Positions 53,876-63,924 of a DNA stretch of 64,000 nucleotides are shown here, piece after piece. The translations under genes were made by a program, and so were the position numbers. The first letter of the stretch is position 1. The number at the start of each line of letters is the position of its first letter. The stretch covers positions 91,865-155,864 of the forward strand of contig CAINED010000014.1 in the NCBI GenBank assembly GCA_903847605.1. Direction: 5' to 3'. Under the pieces are notes generated by a model, which was not told where the DNA came from, did no database searches, and saw nothing but the letters and a program-made list of their open reading frames with translations. Source of the DNA: an uncultured Hyphomicrobiales bacterium (GTDB taxonomy: Bacteria > Pseudomonadota > Alphaproteobacteria > Rhizobiales > Beijerinckiaceae).

Positions 53876-54472
53876 ATGTCACTAGCCGCCGCCTTCTTCT
53901 ATCTCTTCTCGGCTGTCATGCTCGCGTCGGCGTTCATGGTCATCGCCGCGCGCAATCCTGTCCATTCCGTGCTCTTTCTCATTCTCGCCTTCGTCAGCGC
54001 GTCCGGCCTCTTCATTCTGATGGGGGCCGAATTCCTCGCAATGATCCTCGTGGTCGTCTATGTCGGCGCCGTTGCAGTGCTCTTCCTCTTCGTCGTGATG
54101 ATGCTCGACGTCGACTTTGCCGAACTGAAGAAGGGCATGCTGCAATATATGCCGCTCGCCGCCATCATCGGCATTGTTGTCGCCATCGAACTCGTGCTGG
54201 TCGTCGGCGGCTGGACCGCGCGCCCGGGCGCAGCGGCAAAGCCGGCGGATACCGTTTCGAACACCATGGCGCTCGGCCGCGTGCTCTATACGCAATACGC
54301 CTATTTCTTCCAGGCGGCGGGCCTCATCCTGCTGACGGCGATGATCGGCGCCATCGTCCTCACCTTGCATCACAAGCCCGGCGTGAAGCGCCAGAACATC
54401 GCAGACCAGAATGCGCGCGACCGCAACGAAGCCGTGGAACTGAAAAAAGTTCCCTCGCGCACCGGCGTCTGA
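53876..54472 (+). CDS. nuoJ: NADH-quinone oxidoreductase subunit J
   Basis: 198 residues, ND6-type, five transmembrane segments. It has [50 protein letters not shown] (the pi-bulge helix) and a soluble basic C-terminal tail after the last helix. Proton-channel subunit of complex I. AAGGATGAG precedes the ATG, right after the palindromic repeat. Confidence 0.97.
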   Translation: MSLAAAFFYLFSAVMLASAFMVIAARNPVHSVLFLILAFVSASGLFILMGAEFLAMILVVVYVGAVAVLFLFVVMMLDVDFAELKKGMLQYMPLAAIIGIVVAIELVLVVGGWTARPGAAAKPADTVSNTMALGRVLYTQYAYFFQAAGLILLTAMIGAIVLTLHHKPGVKRQNIADQNARDRNEAVELKKVPSRTGV

Positions 54473-54483
54473 GGAGCAGGATC

Positions 54484-54792
54484 ATGGAAATCGGCCTCAC
54501 CCACTATCTGATCGTTGCAGCGATCCTGTTCACAATCGGCATCGCCGGGATCATTCTCAATCACAAGAACATCATCGTCATCCTGATGTCGGTTGAACTG
54601 ATTCTGCTGGCGGTGAACGTCAACTTCGTCGCCTTCTCGACGCATCTCGGCGATCTCGTGGGACAGGTCTTCTCGCTGCTGATCCTCACCGTCGCAGCGG
54701 CGGAGGCGGCCATCGGCCTCGCCATTCTCGTTACCTACTTCCGTAATCGCGGCTCTATCGATGTCGACGACATCAACATGATGAAGGGCTGA
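54484..54792 (+). CDS. nuoK: NADH-quinone oxidoreductase subunit K
   Basis: 102 residues, ND4L-type, three transmembrane segments. The two membrane glutamates lie in [13 protein letters not shown] and [21 protein letters not shown] precedes the ATG. It lies 8 bp before nuoL. Confidence 0.97.
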   Translation: MEIGLTHYLIVAAILFTIGIAGIILNHKNIIVILMSVELILLAVNVNFVAFSTHLGDLVGQVFSLLILTVAAAEAAIGLAILVTYFRNRGSIDVDDINMMKG

Positions 54793-54800
54793 TCCGCGCC

Positions 54801-56846
54801 ATGTACACAGCCATCGTCTTTCTCCCTCTGGCCGGATTTCTGATTGCGGGCCTCTTCGGCCGGCAGCTTGGCGCACGCCCGTCCGAAATCGTCACGACAA
54901 CCTTCCTGATGATCGCGGCGCTGCTGTCATGGGTCGCCTTCTTTCAGGTCGGCGTCGGTCAGGCGCCAATGAGCGCGCCGGTGCTGGCGAACTGGATATC
55001 ATCGGGCACGATGAAGATCGACTGGGCGCTGCGCATCGATACGCTCACTGTCGTGATGATGGTCGTCATCAACACCGTGTCCGCGCTCGTCCATCTCTAT
55101 TCCATCGGCTACATGCACGAAGACCCGCATCGTCCGCGCTTCTTCGCTTACCTGTCGCTCTTCACCTTCGCCATGCTGATGCTGGTGACGGCCGATAATC
55201 TCGTGCAGATGTTCTTCGGCTGGGAAGGCGTCGGCCTCGCCTCCTATCTGCTGATCGGCTTCTGGTACGAGCGTCCCTCGGCCAACGCCGCCGCGATCAA
55301 GGCCTTCGTCGTCAATCGCGTCGGCGATTTCGGATTCGCGCTCGGCATTTTCATGTTGTTCGCGCTGACGGGGTCCGTCTCGCTCGATCACATCTTTGCC
55401 GCCGCGCCCGGGCTCGCCGAAAAGACGGTTCATGTCTTCGGCATGGACGTGAACGCCATGACCACGATCTGCCTGTTGCTCTTCATGGGCGCGATGGGCA
55501 AATCGGCGCAATTCCTGCTGCACACCTGGTTGCCGGACGCGATGGAAGGCCCGACACCCGTCTCCGCGCTCATCCATGCCGCGACGATGGTGACCGCCGG
55601 CGTCTTCATGGTGGCACGCCTGTCGCCGCTGTTCGAGACGTCGCCGGCCGCTCTGAATGTCGTGATGTTCTTCGGCGCGACGACGGCTTTCTTCGCAGCG
55701 ACGGTCGGTCTCGTGCAGAACGACATCAAGCGCGTGATTGCCTATTCCACCTGTTCGCAGCTTGGCTACATGTTCGTCGCCTGCGGCGCGGGCGCCTATA
55801 ATCTCGCGATCTTCCACCTGTTCACACATGCCTTCTTCAAGGCGCTGCTGTTTTTGGGCGCGGGCTCCGTCATTCACGCCATGCATCACGAGCAGGATAT
55901 GCGCCGCATGGGCGGGCTCGCCAAGCACATTCCCATCACCTTCTGGATGATGACGATCGGCACCGTGGCGCTGACGGGCTTCCCGCTGACGGCCGGCTTC
56001 TTCTCGAAGGATGCGATCATAGAAGCAGCTTTCGTCGCGCAACGTCCGTCTGCGCTTTACGCCTTCTTCCTTGTCGTGATCGCGGCGGGCCTCACCTCCT
56101 TCTATTCGTGGCGTCTCGTCTTCATGACTTTCTTCGGCAAGGAGAAATGGGCCGAGGCGGGACACGATGCGCATGGACACGACGCGCATGCTAATCACGC
56201 GCAATACGATGACGCGCACGCGCACGCGGCGCACGGCCATGCCGCTCACGACGACCATGGCCACGGCCATCACAAGCTCGAGCCGCATGAATCGCCGAAC
56301 GTGATGCTGATCCCGCTTTACGTGCTGGCGCTTGGCGCGTTGTTCGCGGGACTTCTGTTCAAGGACTATTTCATCGGCGACCAGATGGCCGCCTTCTGGA
56401 AACAGGCCCTCTATTTCGCCAAAACCAACAAGGTGCTCGAGGATATGCACCATGTGCCGCATTTCGTGGCGATGGTTGCGACCTACATGATGCTGATCGG
56501 CCTCATCGTGGCGATATGGTTCTACATCTTCTCGCCGCAGACGCCGCGCCGTCTCGCGGAAAGCCAGCGCCCGCTCTACCTGTTCCTGCTGAACAAGTGG
56601 TATTTCGACGAACTCTATAATCTCATCTTCGTGCGCCCGGCCTTCTGGCTCGGCCGCCTGTTCTGGAAGGGCGGCGATGGCCGGATCATCGACGGGCTCG
56701 GCCCGAACGGCATTTCGGCGCGGGTCGACGATATCGCGGGCCGGGTCGTGAAGCTGCAGACAGGTTACATCTATCATTATGCTTTCGCGATGCTCGTGGG
56801 TCTGGCCGCGATCATCACGTGGTACATGCTGGGCGGGGTGCGCTGA
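54801..56846 (+). CDS. nuoL: NADH-quinone oxidoreductase subunit L
   Basis: 681 residues, antiporter-like subunit with the lateral helix. It has [45 protein letters not shown] and [10 protein letters not shown]. Residues about 455-500 form a loop with over a dozen His residues alternating with Asp and Ala ([10 protein letters not shown]..., HGHGHH), longer than in E. coli. Stop overlaps nuoM (TGATG). Confidence 0.98.
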   Translation: MYTAIVFLPLAGFLIAGLFGRQLGARPSEIVTTTFLMIAALLSWVAFFQVGVGQAPMSAPVLANWISSGTMKIDWALRIDTLTVVMMVVINTVSALVHLYSIGYMHEDPHRPRFFAYLSLFTFAMLMLVTADNLVQMFFGWEGVGLASYLLIGFWYERPSANAAAIKAFVVNRVGDFGFALGIFMLFALTGSVSLDHIFAAAPGLAEKTVHVFGMDVNAMTTICLLLFMGAMGKSAQFLLHTWLPDAMEGPTPVSALIHAATMVTAGVFMVARLSPLFETSPAALNVVMFFGATTAFFAATVGLVQNDIKRVIAYSTCSQLGYMFVACGAGAYNLAIFHLFTHAFFKALLFLGAGSVIHAMHHEQDMRRMGGLAKHIPITFWMMTIGTVALTGFPLTAGFFSKDAIIEAAFVAQRPSALYAFFLVVIAAGLTSFYSWRLVFMTFFGKEKWAEAGHDAHGHDAHANHAQYDDAHAHAAHGHAAHDDHGHGHHKLEPHESPNVMLIPLYVLALGALFAGLLFKDYFIGDQMAAFWKQALYFAKTNKVLEDMHHVPHFVAMVATYMMLIGLIVAIWFYIFSPQTPRRLAESQRPLYLFLLNKWYFDELYNLIFVRPAFWLGRLFWKGGDGRIIDGLGPNGISARVDDIAGRVVKLQTGYIYHYAFAMLVGLAAIITWYMLGGVR

Positions 56847-58357
56847 TGTTCGGCTTCGGGATTCTTTCCGGACTCATCTTCCTTCCGCTGGTCGGCGCAG
56901 CCTTCATCCTGAGCCTGCGCGGCGAAAGTGAAGCCGTCCTGCGCAACACGCGCTGGGCCGCCTTGCTGACGACTGTCGCGACATTTCTCCTCTCGCTCTA
57001 TGCCTGGAGCCTGTTCGACACGTCGTCGGCGGCTTTCCAGCTTGTCGAGCAGAAGGCGTGGCTGGGGTCGGGCATCATCTACAAGCTCGGCGTCGATGGG
57101 ATGTCCATGCCTTTCGTCCTACTGACGACCTTCCTGATGCCGATCTGCATTCTGGCCTCGTGGGAGTCGATCACCACGCGCGTGAAGGAATATATGATCG
57201 CCTTCCTCGTGCTGGAAACGCTGATGATCGGCGTCTTCTGCGCGCTGGATCTGGTGCTCTTCTATCTCTTCTTCGAGGGCGGCCTCATTCCGATGTTCCT
57301 CATCATCGGCGTGTGGGGCGGCAAGAACCGCATCTACGCGAGCTTCAAGTTCTTCCTCTACACGCTGCTCGGCTCGCTGCTGATGCTGCTCGCCATCATG
57401 GCGATGTACGGCGTCGCCGGCACGACGGATATCGAGGTTCTGCTGAAGACGACTTTCAGCTCGACAATGCAGAAGTGGCTCTGGCTCGCCTTCTTCGCGT
57501 CCTTCGCGGTGAAAATGCCGATGTGGCCGGTTCACACCTGGCTGCCGGATGCGCACGTCGAGGCTCCGACGGCAGGTTCGGTCATCCTCGCGGGCATTCT
57601 CTTGAAGATGGGCGGCTACGGTTTCATCCGTTTCTCGCTGCCGATGTTCCCCGAGGCTTCAGCCTATTTCGCGCCGCTCGTATGGACGCTGTCGGTCATC
57701 GCCATCATCTACACCTCGCTCGTTGCGATGGTGCAGGAGGATATGAAGAAGCTGATCGCCTATTCCTCCGTCGCTCACATGGGCTTCGTGACGATGGGCC
57801 TCTTCGCCATGAACCCGCAGGGCGTTCAGGGCGCGATCTTCCAGATGATCAGCCACGGGCTCGTCTCCGGCGCGCTCTTCCTCTGCGTCGGCGTCGTTTA
57901 CGATCGCCTGCATACGCGCGAGATTTCGGCTTATGGCGGCCTTGTGAAGAACATGCCCATGTATGCCGTCGTCTTCATGCTGTTCACGATGGCGAATGTC
58001 GGTCTGCCCGGCACGTCCGGATTCGTCGGCGAATTCCTGACGCTGGCCGGCGCTTTCCGCTCCAATACCTGGGTCGCGCTCTTCGCCACGAGCGGCGTCA
58101 TCCTCTCGGCGGCCTACGCGCTCTTTCTCTACCGCCGCGTCATCTTCGGCGTGCTGGAAAAGCCAGCGCTCATGAAGATGCCCGATCTCAACGCGCGTGA
58201 ACTCACCTGCCTCGTGCCGCTTTTCGTGCTCACGATCTATTACGGCGTTCGCCCCGGCCCGATCCTCGACGCCTGCGCCCCGGCCGTCGATCTTCTCATC
58301 AAGAACTATCAAACGGCGCTCGCCGCGGCCAAAACAGCCGCCGTCGCGTTGCACTGA
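56846..58357 (+). CDS. nuoM: NADH-quinone oxidoreductase subunit M
   Basis: 503 residues, ND4-type antiporter-like subunit, about 14 transmembrane segments. Key stretches are [38 protein letters not shown] and [11 protein letters not shown]. The membrane Glu and Lys residues for proton translocation are in place. It begins in the nuoL stop codon. Confidence 0.98.
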   Translation: MFGFGILSGLIFLPLVGAAFILSLRGESEAVLRNTRWAALLTTVATFLLSLYAWSLFDTSSAAFQLVEQKAWLGSGIIYKLGVDGMSMPFVLLTTFLMPICILASWESITTRVKEYMIAFLVLETLMIGVFCALDLVLFYLFFEGGLIPMFLIIGVWGGKNRIYASFKFFLYTLLGSLLMLLAIMAMYGVAGTTDIEVLLKTTFSSTMQKWLWLAFFASFAVKMPMWPVHTWLPDAHVEAPTAGSVILAGILLKMGGYGFIRFSLPMFPEASAYFAPLVWTLSVIAIIYTSLVAMVQEDMKKLIAYSSVAHMGFVTMGLFAMNPQGVQGAIFQMISHGLVSGALFLCVGVVYDRLHTREISAYGGLVKNMPMYAVVFMLFTMANVGLPGTSGFVGEFLTLAGAFRSNTWVALFATSGVILSAAYALFLYRRVIFGVLEKPALMKMPDLNARELTCLVPLFVLTIYYGVRPGPILDACAPAVDLLIKNYQTALAAAKTAAVALH

Positions 58358-58367
58358 AAGTCAGGCC

Positions 58368-59807
58368 ATGGATTCGCTCTCGTTCCAACTCGCCCATTCG
58401 CTGCCCGAAGTCGTCATGGCCATCGGCGCGCTCTTTCTGCTGATGCTCGGCGCATTCGGCGCGGGCAAGCGCGACTGGATCATCACCGAAGTCGCCATCG
58501 CCATTCTCGGCCTTGCCATGCTCTCGATGCTGTTTCAGATCGACGGGAAGGCGCTGGTGTGGAACGGCGCATTCGTCGACGACGCCTTCGGCCGCTTCAT
58601 GAAGATGCTCGCCATCGGCGGGGCGCTCGTGTCGCTGCTCTTGTCGCGCGAATTCATGGCGCGCGAGCATATCGATTTCTTCGAATTCCCCGTGCTGGTC
58701 ATGCTGGCGACGCTCGGCATGTCCATGCTGATCTCAGCCAATGGCCTCATCGCGCTCTATGTCGGGCTCGAACTCATGAGCCTTGCGCTCTACGTGATCG
58801 CCGCCTTCCATCGCGACAACCTGCGCGCCTCCGAAGCTGGCCTGAAATATTTCGCGCTTGGCGCCTTGTCGTCGGGCATGCTGCTTTACGGCTCGTCGTT
58901 GCTGTATGGATTTACCGGAACCGTCAACTTTCCCGAACTCGCCGCGGCCCTGCAGGACAAGCCCTCGCTTGGCGTGATCTTCGGTCTAGTCTTCGTGCTG
59001 GCGGGCCTTGCGTTCAAGATGTCGCTGGTGCCCTTCCACATGTGGACGCCCGACGTTTACGAAGGCGCGCCGACGCCGGTGACGGCTTTCTTCGCTTCGG
59101 CCGCGAAGATGGCGGCGGTTGCGATCACCGTGCGCATCGCCATCACGGCCTTCCCCGGCATCAAGCTGCAATGGCAGCAAATCCTGATCTTCGTTTCCAT
59201 CCTGTCGATGATCGTCGGCGCCTTCGGCGCTCTCGGCCAGACCAATATCAAACGCCTCATGGCCTATTCATCCATTGGCCATATGGGTTTTGCGATGGTG
59301 GGCCTTGCTGCCGGTACGGAAGCCGGCGTTTCCGGCATACTCATCTATCTCGCCATTTATCTCGTGATGACGCTTGGCACGTTTGCGGCGATCCTCTGCA
59401 TGCGCGTGGGCAATCATTACGTCGAGAATATCGGCGATCTCGCGGGCCTATCGCGCAACAACGGGCTGATGGCTTTCGCCGTCGCGATGATGATGTTCTC
59501 GCTCGCCGGCATTCCACCGCTCGCGGGCTTCTTCGCGAAATACTATGTCTTCGCCGCAGCCATTGACGCAGGCCTTTATTGGCTCGCGGTTATCGGCATG
59601 CTCGCGAGCACTGTCGCCGCTTTCTATTATCTGCGCGTCGTGAAGATCGTCTATTTCGATCCGCCGGCGCGGTCCTTCGAGCGTGCGGCGATCGAAGTGC
59701 GCGGCGTGATGACACTCTCGCTGGTCTTCGTTCTGGCCTTTGTGATCTTTGCCGGCCCGATCGTCGAAAGCGCTTCGGCAGCCGCCAAGTCGCTGGTCTG
59801 GTATTGA
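58368..59807 (+). CDS. nuoN: NADH-quinone oxidoreductase subunit N
   Basis: 479 residues, ND2-type antiporter-like subunit. It has GLIALYVGLELMSLALYVIAAF, KMSLVPFHMWTPDVYEGAPTPV and AYSSIGHMGFAMVGLA. ATG 58368 lies 10 bp after the nuoM stop. It is the last nuo gene; its stop overlaps the alternative TTG start of the biotin ligase gene. Confidence 0.98.
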   Translation: MDSLSFQLAHSLPEVVMAIGALFLLMLGAFGAGKRDWIITEVAIAILGLAMLSMLFQIDGKALVWNGAFVDDAFGRFMKMLAIGGALVSLLLSREFMAREHIDFFEFPVLVMLATLGMSMLISANGLIALYVGLELMSLALYVIAAFHRDNLRASEAGLKYFALGALSSGMLLYGSSLLYGFTGTVNFPELAAALQDKPSLGVIFGLVFVLAGLAFKMSLVPFHMWTPDVYEGAPTPVTAFFASAAKMAAVAITVRIAITAFPGIKLQWQQILIFVSILSMIVGAFGALGQTNIKRLMAYSSIGHMGFAMVGLAAGTEAGVSGILIYLAIYLVMTLGTFAAILCMRVGNHYVENIGDLAGLSRNNGLMAFAVAMMMFSLAGIPPLAGFFAKYYVFAAAIDAGLYWLAVIGMLASTVAAFYYLRVVKIVYFDPPARSFERAAIEVRGVMTLSLVFVLAFVIFAGPIVESASAAAKSLVWY

Positions 59808-59809
59808 GC

Positions 59810-60604
59810 GTGCAACTGGGGCCTTACGCGCAAACGCGCGGCTACAGGCTCGAACATCACGCCAGCCTTGCTTCGACGAACGACGAGTGCATGGCGCGCG
59901 CGCGTGCTGGCGATGCCGGAAATCTCTGGATCGTTGCGGATGCGCAGACGAAGGGCAGGGGCCGCATGGCGCGCCCGTGGGCCTCGCCGCCGGGCAACCT
60001 CTATGCGAGTCTCTTGCTGATCGATCCGTCGCCGCAATCCCTTGCGCCGCAACTCGGTTTTGTGGCCGGTGTGGCGCTCGCAACGGCCGTGCGCAAATGC
60101 CTTCCCGCCAATGTCGATGTGCGGCTCAAATGGCCCAACGATCTGCTCATTGATGGCGCCAAGATTTCCGGGCTTCTCGTCGACGCCACGCAACTGCCGG
60201 GCAATGTCTTCGCTTGCGTCATCGGTTTCGGCGTCAATTGCGCATCGCATCCTTCAGATACGCCTTACCCGGCAACTTCGCTGGCGGCGCACGGCGGTCG
60301 CGCGGACCCTTCCGCGCTTTTCGCCGCTCTCTCCGATGAAACGCCACGCTGGCTCGATCTTTGGGCGCGCGGGGATAACTTCGATGCGATCCGCAAGGCG
60401 TGGCTCGCGCTGGCTTTGCCCCCGGGCAGCCCCTTGCGCGTGAAGTCCGGCGAGACCATAAGCGAGGGCCATTTCGCATCTCTCGATGCCAATGGCCGAT
60501 TGATGCTCGATTGTGCGGGCATGATAAAAACTTTCGACGCGGGCGACGTCTTTCCGGCGCAGCCATCGACACCGGAAAAGACCAGCGCCGGGAGCGCGAT
60601 CTGA
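59810..60604 (+). CDS. birA: Biotin-[acetyl-CoA-carboxylase] ligase
   Basis: 264 residues, catalytic and C-terminal domains only, without the DNA-binding domain found in E. coli BirA, so it is not a repressor by itself. The biotinyl-AMP loop TKGRGRMARPW, the STND motif near the N-terminus and KWPNDLLIDGAKISGLLVD are intact. It biotinylates acetyl-CoA and propionyl-CoA carboxylase carrier proteins. GTG 59810 is chosen; TTG 59804, overlapping the nuoN stop as TTGA, is equally possible. The rnj start is 1 bp after its stop. Confidence 0.93.
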   Translation: MQLGPYAQTRGYRLEHHASLASTNDECMARARAGDAGNLWIVADAQTKGRGRMARPWASPPGNLYASLLLIDPSPQSLAPQLGFVAGVALATAVRKCLPANVDVRLKWPNDLLIDGAKISGLLVDATQLPGNVFACVIGFGVNCASHPSDTPYPATSLAAHGGRADPSALFAALSDETPRWLDLWARGDNFDAIRKAWLALALPPGSPLRVKSGETISEGHFASLDANGRLMLDCAGMIKTFDAGDVFPAQPSTPEKTSAGSAI

Positions 60605-60605
60605 A

Positions 60606-62270
60606 ATGTCAGACAATGAACTCGTGATGGCGCCGCTCGGCGGCATCGGCGAAATCGGCATGAACGCGACGCTTTACGGCTTCGGTCCGCGCAAGCGCCG
60701 CAAGTGGATCATGATCGATTGCGGCGTTGCTTTCGCCGGTCCGGATTTGCCGGGCGTCGATCTCATCTTCCCCGATATCGGCTTCATCGAGCGTATCCGC
60801 AACGATCTCCTGGGCCTCATCATCACCCACGCGCATGAAGATCACATCGGCGCGGTGCCCTTTCTCTGGCCGCGTCTGCGTTGTCCCGTCTATGCGACTG
60901 CCTTTGCGGCGGGCCTTCTCGATGTGAAGCGCTTGCAGGAAGAAGGCGCGCCGCGCGTGCCGCTCACGGTCGTGAAGCCCGGCAGCAGGCTGGTCCTCGC
61001 GCCTTTCGACATCGAATTCGTGCGCGTCGCCCATTCCATTCCCGAAGCGACGGCCCTCGCCATTCGCACCGAAGCGGGCACGGTGCTGCATACGGGCGAC
61101 TGGAAGATCGACGCCAATCCCGGCGTTGGCTGGCCGACCGACGAAAAGCGCCTGCGCGAAATCGGCGACGAAGGCGTTCTCGCGATCGTCTGCGATTCCA
61201 CCAACATCCTTAGGGATGGCGACAGTCCCTCCGAAGCCGATGTCTCCGCGACCCTCGACCGCCTGATCGGGGAAGCCACGGGGCGCGTGCTCGTCACCAC
61301 TTTCGCCTCGAATGTCGCGCGCCTGCGCGCTGTCGCGGAATCTGCGGCAAAAGCTGGTCGCTCCGTCATCCTCGCCGGACGCGCGATGGAGCGTGTGACC
61401 GATGTCGCGCGCGAGCTCGGCATGCTCGAAGGCCTGCCGGACTTTCATTCGCCCGATGCTTTCTCCCTATTGCCAAGGGATCGCGTCGTCGTGCTGGCGA
61501 CCGGCAGCCAGGGCGAAAGCCGCGCGGCGGTGGCGCGTATCGCCGAAGACGAGCATCCGGCTGTGCGCCTCGCGCCGGGCGACCGCGTGATCTTTTCCTC
61601 GCGTCCCATTCCCGGCAACGAGCGCGCCATCAACGACATCATCAACGGCCTCGTGAAACAGGGCATCGAAGTCGTCACCGATCGCAACGATCTCGTGCAT
61701 GTCTCGGGCCATCCGCGCCGCAACGAAGTCGGCCGCATGTACGATTGGGTCAGGCCGAAAATCGCCATTCCCGCCCATGGCGAGGCGCTGCATCTGGCCG
61801 AGCATGCCGCCTTCGCGCGCGCCAGGGGCGTTCCGCATGTCCTGAAAATTTCGAACGGCGATCTCGTGCAGCTTGCTCCGGAAGAGCCTTCGATCATCGA
61901 TCAGATCCAGCATGGCCGGCAATATTCGGACGGCAATCTCGTCATCGCGGCCGACGACACGGCCTTGCGCGAGCGCAGGCGCCTCGCGTGGAACGGCATC
62001 GTGACCGTGGCCCTCGCCATCAGCAACAAGGGCGAGATGGCCGGCGATCCCGACGTGATGACGTCAGGCGTGCCGGCCAAGACCGCCGATGGCCGCACCA
62101 TGGACAGCGTCATCGACAAGGCGATCTTCGACACTTTCGGCTCGCTGCCGCGCAATCGCCGCCGCGACGCCGATACGCTGGTCACAGCGCTCGAACGCGC
62201 GATCCGCTCGGCCGTTGGCGGCGTCTGGGGCAAGCGCCCGCATGTTCACGTGCTGGTCATCGAGGTGTAG
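60606..62270 (+). CDS. rnj: Ribonuclease J
   Basis: 554 residues, metallo-beta-lactamase/beta-CASP ribonuclease. The zinc motif is HAHEDHIGA (about 77-85), with further ligands in HTGDWKID and CDSTN. The beta-CASP part has TFASNVARL and the closing SGHPRRNEV and PAHGEALHL motifs. It is a 5'-3' exonuclease and endonuclease in rRNA maturation and mRNA decay, standard in alphaproteobacteria. It follows birA almost directly. Confidence 0.95.
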   Translation: MSDNELVMAPLGGIGEIGMNATLYGFGPRKRRKWIMIDCGVAFAGPDLPGVDLIFPDIGFIERIRNDLLGLIITHAHEDHIGAVPFLWPRLRCPVYATAFAAGLLDVKRLQEEGAPRVPLTVVKPGSRLVLAPFDIEFVRVAHSIPEATALAIRTEAGTVLHTGDWKIDANPGVGWPTDEKRLREIGDEGVLAIVCDSTNILRDGDSPSEADVSATLDRLIGEATGRVLVTTFASNVARLRAVAESAAKAGRSVILAGRAMERVTDVARELGMLEGLPDFHSPDAFSLLPRDRVVVLATGSQGESRAAVARIAEDEHPAVRLAPGDRVIFSSRPIPGNERAINDIINGLVKQGIEVVTDRNDLVHVSGHPRRNEVGRMYDWVRPKIAIPAHGEALHLAEHAAFARARGVPHVLKISNGDLVQLAPEEPSIIDQIQHGRQYSDGNLVIAADDTALRERRRLAWNGIVTVALAISNKGEMAGDPDVMTSGVPAKTADGRTMDSVIDKAIFDTFGSLPRNRRRDADTLVTALERAIRSAVGGVWGKRPHVHVLVIEV

Positions 62271-62333
62271 TTCCAAAGGCCCATTGTCCGGCGGCGCACG
62301 CGCGCTATGACTTCGTCAACAACGGAGCATCAG

Positions 62334-62738
62334 ATGATCGGACGCCTCAACCACGTGGCCATCGCCGTGCCGGACCTTGAGAAGGCGAGCGCCGTTTATC
62401 GCGATACGCTCGGCGCAAAGGTTTCGGCGCCACAGGCGCTGCCCGAGCACGGCGTGACCGTCGTCTTCATCGAACTGCCGAATACCAAGATCGAATTGCT
62501 GCATCCGCTGGGCGGAACCTCTCCCATCGCGAAATTTCTGGAAAAGAACCCGGACGGCGGCATGCACCACATCTGTTACGAGGTGGATGACATCATCGCC
62601 GCGCGTGATCGCCTGAAGGCGGCGGGCGCGCGCGTCATCGGCGACGGCCAGCCGAAAATCGGCGCCCACGGCAAGCCGGTGTTGTTTCTGCATCCCAAGG
62701 ATTTTTGCGGCACGCTCGTTGAGATCGAGCAGGTTTGA
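62334..62738 (+). CDS. mce: Methylmalonyl-CoA epimerase
   Basis: 134 residues of the vicinal-oxygen-chelate fold. Metal and catalytic residues appear in LNHVAIAVPDLE (His7), VTVVFIELPNTKIELLHPLG, MHHICYEVDD and GTLVEIEQ. It interconverts (R)- and (S)-methylmalonyl-CoA in propionyl-CoA breakdown. GGAG precedes ATG 62334; the frame extends 9 codons upstream without a better signal. The next gene begins 59 bp downstream. Confidence 0.95.
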   Translation: MIGRLNHVAIAVPDLEKASAVYRDTLGAKVSAPQALPEHGVTVVFIELPNTKIELLHPLGGTSPIAKFLEKNPDGGMHHICYEVDDIIAARDRLKAAGARVIGDGQPKIGAHGKPVLFLHPKDFCGTLVEIEQV

Positions 62739-62797
62739 AGCGCCGCTCTGGCCAGAACGATAATTGCCGGTTTTCTTGAGCGCCGTCTTGGGCCATT

Positions 62798-63487
62798 GTG
62801 GCCGCGCAATTCAAACCCGACCGGGACCCGGCAGTGCTCGACATCATAGCCCATATCTGCGGATGGCTCGCCGCGGCGGCGAGCCTCTTCGCCTTCTGGT
62901 CGAAGACCATGATCCCCCTGCGTGTCGCGACCATCGTCGCGAACGTGCTTTCGATTGCCTGGGGGCTCTATTCGCACAACTGGCCGAACCTCATCGTCAA
63001 TGTCGTTCTGCTGCCGGTGAACATCATGCGCCTGCGCGAAATGCAGAAGCTCGTGTCGGACGTGCAGCGCGCCAGCCGCGACGCCCTCGATTACGAATGG
63101 CTGAAACCTTTTATGCGCATGACCGAATATCCGGCGGGCGCCGTGATATTTTCGAAGGGCGACATGGCCGACGCGGCCTATGTGATCGGGGAGGGGCAGA
63201 TCAGCCTGCCGGAACTCGGCATCATCCTCGGGCCGGGCACGCTGATCGGCGAGATGGGCCTGTTCACGCAAGGCAACAAGCGCTTCACCACGGCACGCTG
63301 CATGAACGACGTGCGCGCATGGCGCATCACCTATGAGGACTTCGAACAGCTCTATTTCCAGAATCCCGAATTCGGCCTCCATGTCGTGCGACTGATGATG
63401 CGGCGCATGGAAACCAACATGAGCCGCTTTGCCAGCGCGCGGCGGTCGCCGCCCGCGCCCGGTTCCGCCGCAACATCAGGTGAATGA
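62798..63487 (+). CDS. Three-helix membrane protein with cyclic-nucleotide-binding domain
   Basis: 229 residues, GTG start. Three hydrophobic segments (about 18-36, 40-58 and 62-79) are followed by a short helix and a CRP-type cyclic-nucleotide-binding domain. Its phosphate-binding cassette GEMGLFTQGNKRFTTA (151-166) holds Glu152 and Arg162. No DNA-binding helix-turn-helix is present. The layout (three helices plus nucleotide-binding domain, cytoplasmic C-terminus) is that of Popeye-type proteins. It could sense cAMP or cGMP at the membrane. The stop overlaps the DUF1467 start (ATGA). Confidence 0.8.
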   Translation: MAAQFKPDRDPAVLDIIAHICGWLAAAASLFAFWSKTMIPLRVATIVANVLSIAWGLYSHNWPNLIVNVVLLPVNIMRLREMQKLVSDVQRASRDALDYEWLKPFMRMTEYPAGAVIFSKGDMADAAYVIGEGQISLPELGIILGPGTLIGEMGLFTQGNKRFTTARCMNDVRAWRITYEDFEQLYFQNPEFGLHVVRLMMRRMETNMSRFASARRSPPAPGSAATSGE

Positions 63488-63720
63488 CGATGTCGATCCC
63501 GCTTTCGATTGCGCTATTCCTGACGATCTGGTGGACGGTGCTGTTCGCCGTCCTGCCCTTCGGCGTGCGCTCTCAGCACGAGGACGGGCCCGTGGAAGGG
63601 GGAACCGATCCCGGGGCGCCGGTCAGGCCGCTGCTGCTGAAGAAGGCGCTGGCGACAACGGCGATTACGGCGGTCATTTTTGCCGGGGTTTATTACTACG
63701 TCGAAAAATATACCGGCTGA
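63484..63720 (+). CDS. DUF1467 family membrane protein
   Basis: 78 residues. The family pattern IWWTVLFAVLPFGVRSQHE...G.EPGAP (here GGTDPGAPVRPLLLKKAL) is complete, with two transmembrane helices at about 6-26 and 54-73. DUF1467 is a small alphaproteobacterial family of unknown function, usually found beside mce as here. A second in-frame ATG at 63490 is possible. Overlaps the preceding gene (ATGA). Confidence 0.88.
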   Translation: MTMSIPLSIALFLTIWWTVLFAVLPFGVRSQHEDGPVEGGTDPGAPVRPLLLKKALATTAITAVIFAGVYYYVEKYTG

Positions 63721-63924
63721 TCCAGCGTGACGCGGACGCGGCTCGTGAGGGAAATTCGCGCAAATACAAGGCGCTGCGCGAAGCATGATCGTCTGACCCG
63801 AAGCAAACTTCTATTGACCCGGAGAGCGGCGACCTATAGCAAGGCGCGGCTTGCCGCTCTGTTCGCGCAGTGTGGCGGTATTCCCGACCCATGGGGAACC
63901 TCAAGACGACCCCAAGGGGCATGG

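Noticed and set aside
54999..56777. 592-codon open frame antisense to nuoL
   Set aside because: Arg/His/Glu-rich shadow translation of a membrane protein gene, with no domain recognisable.
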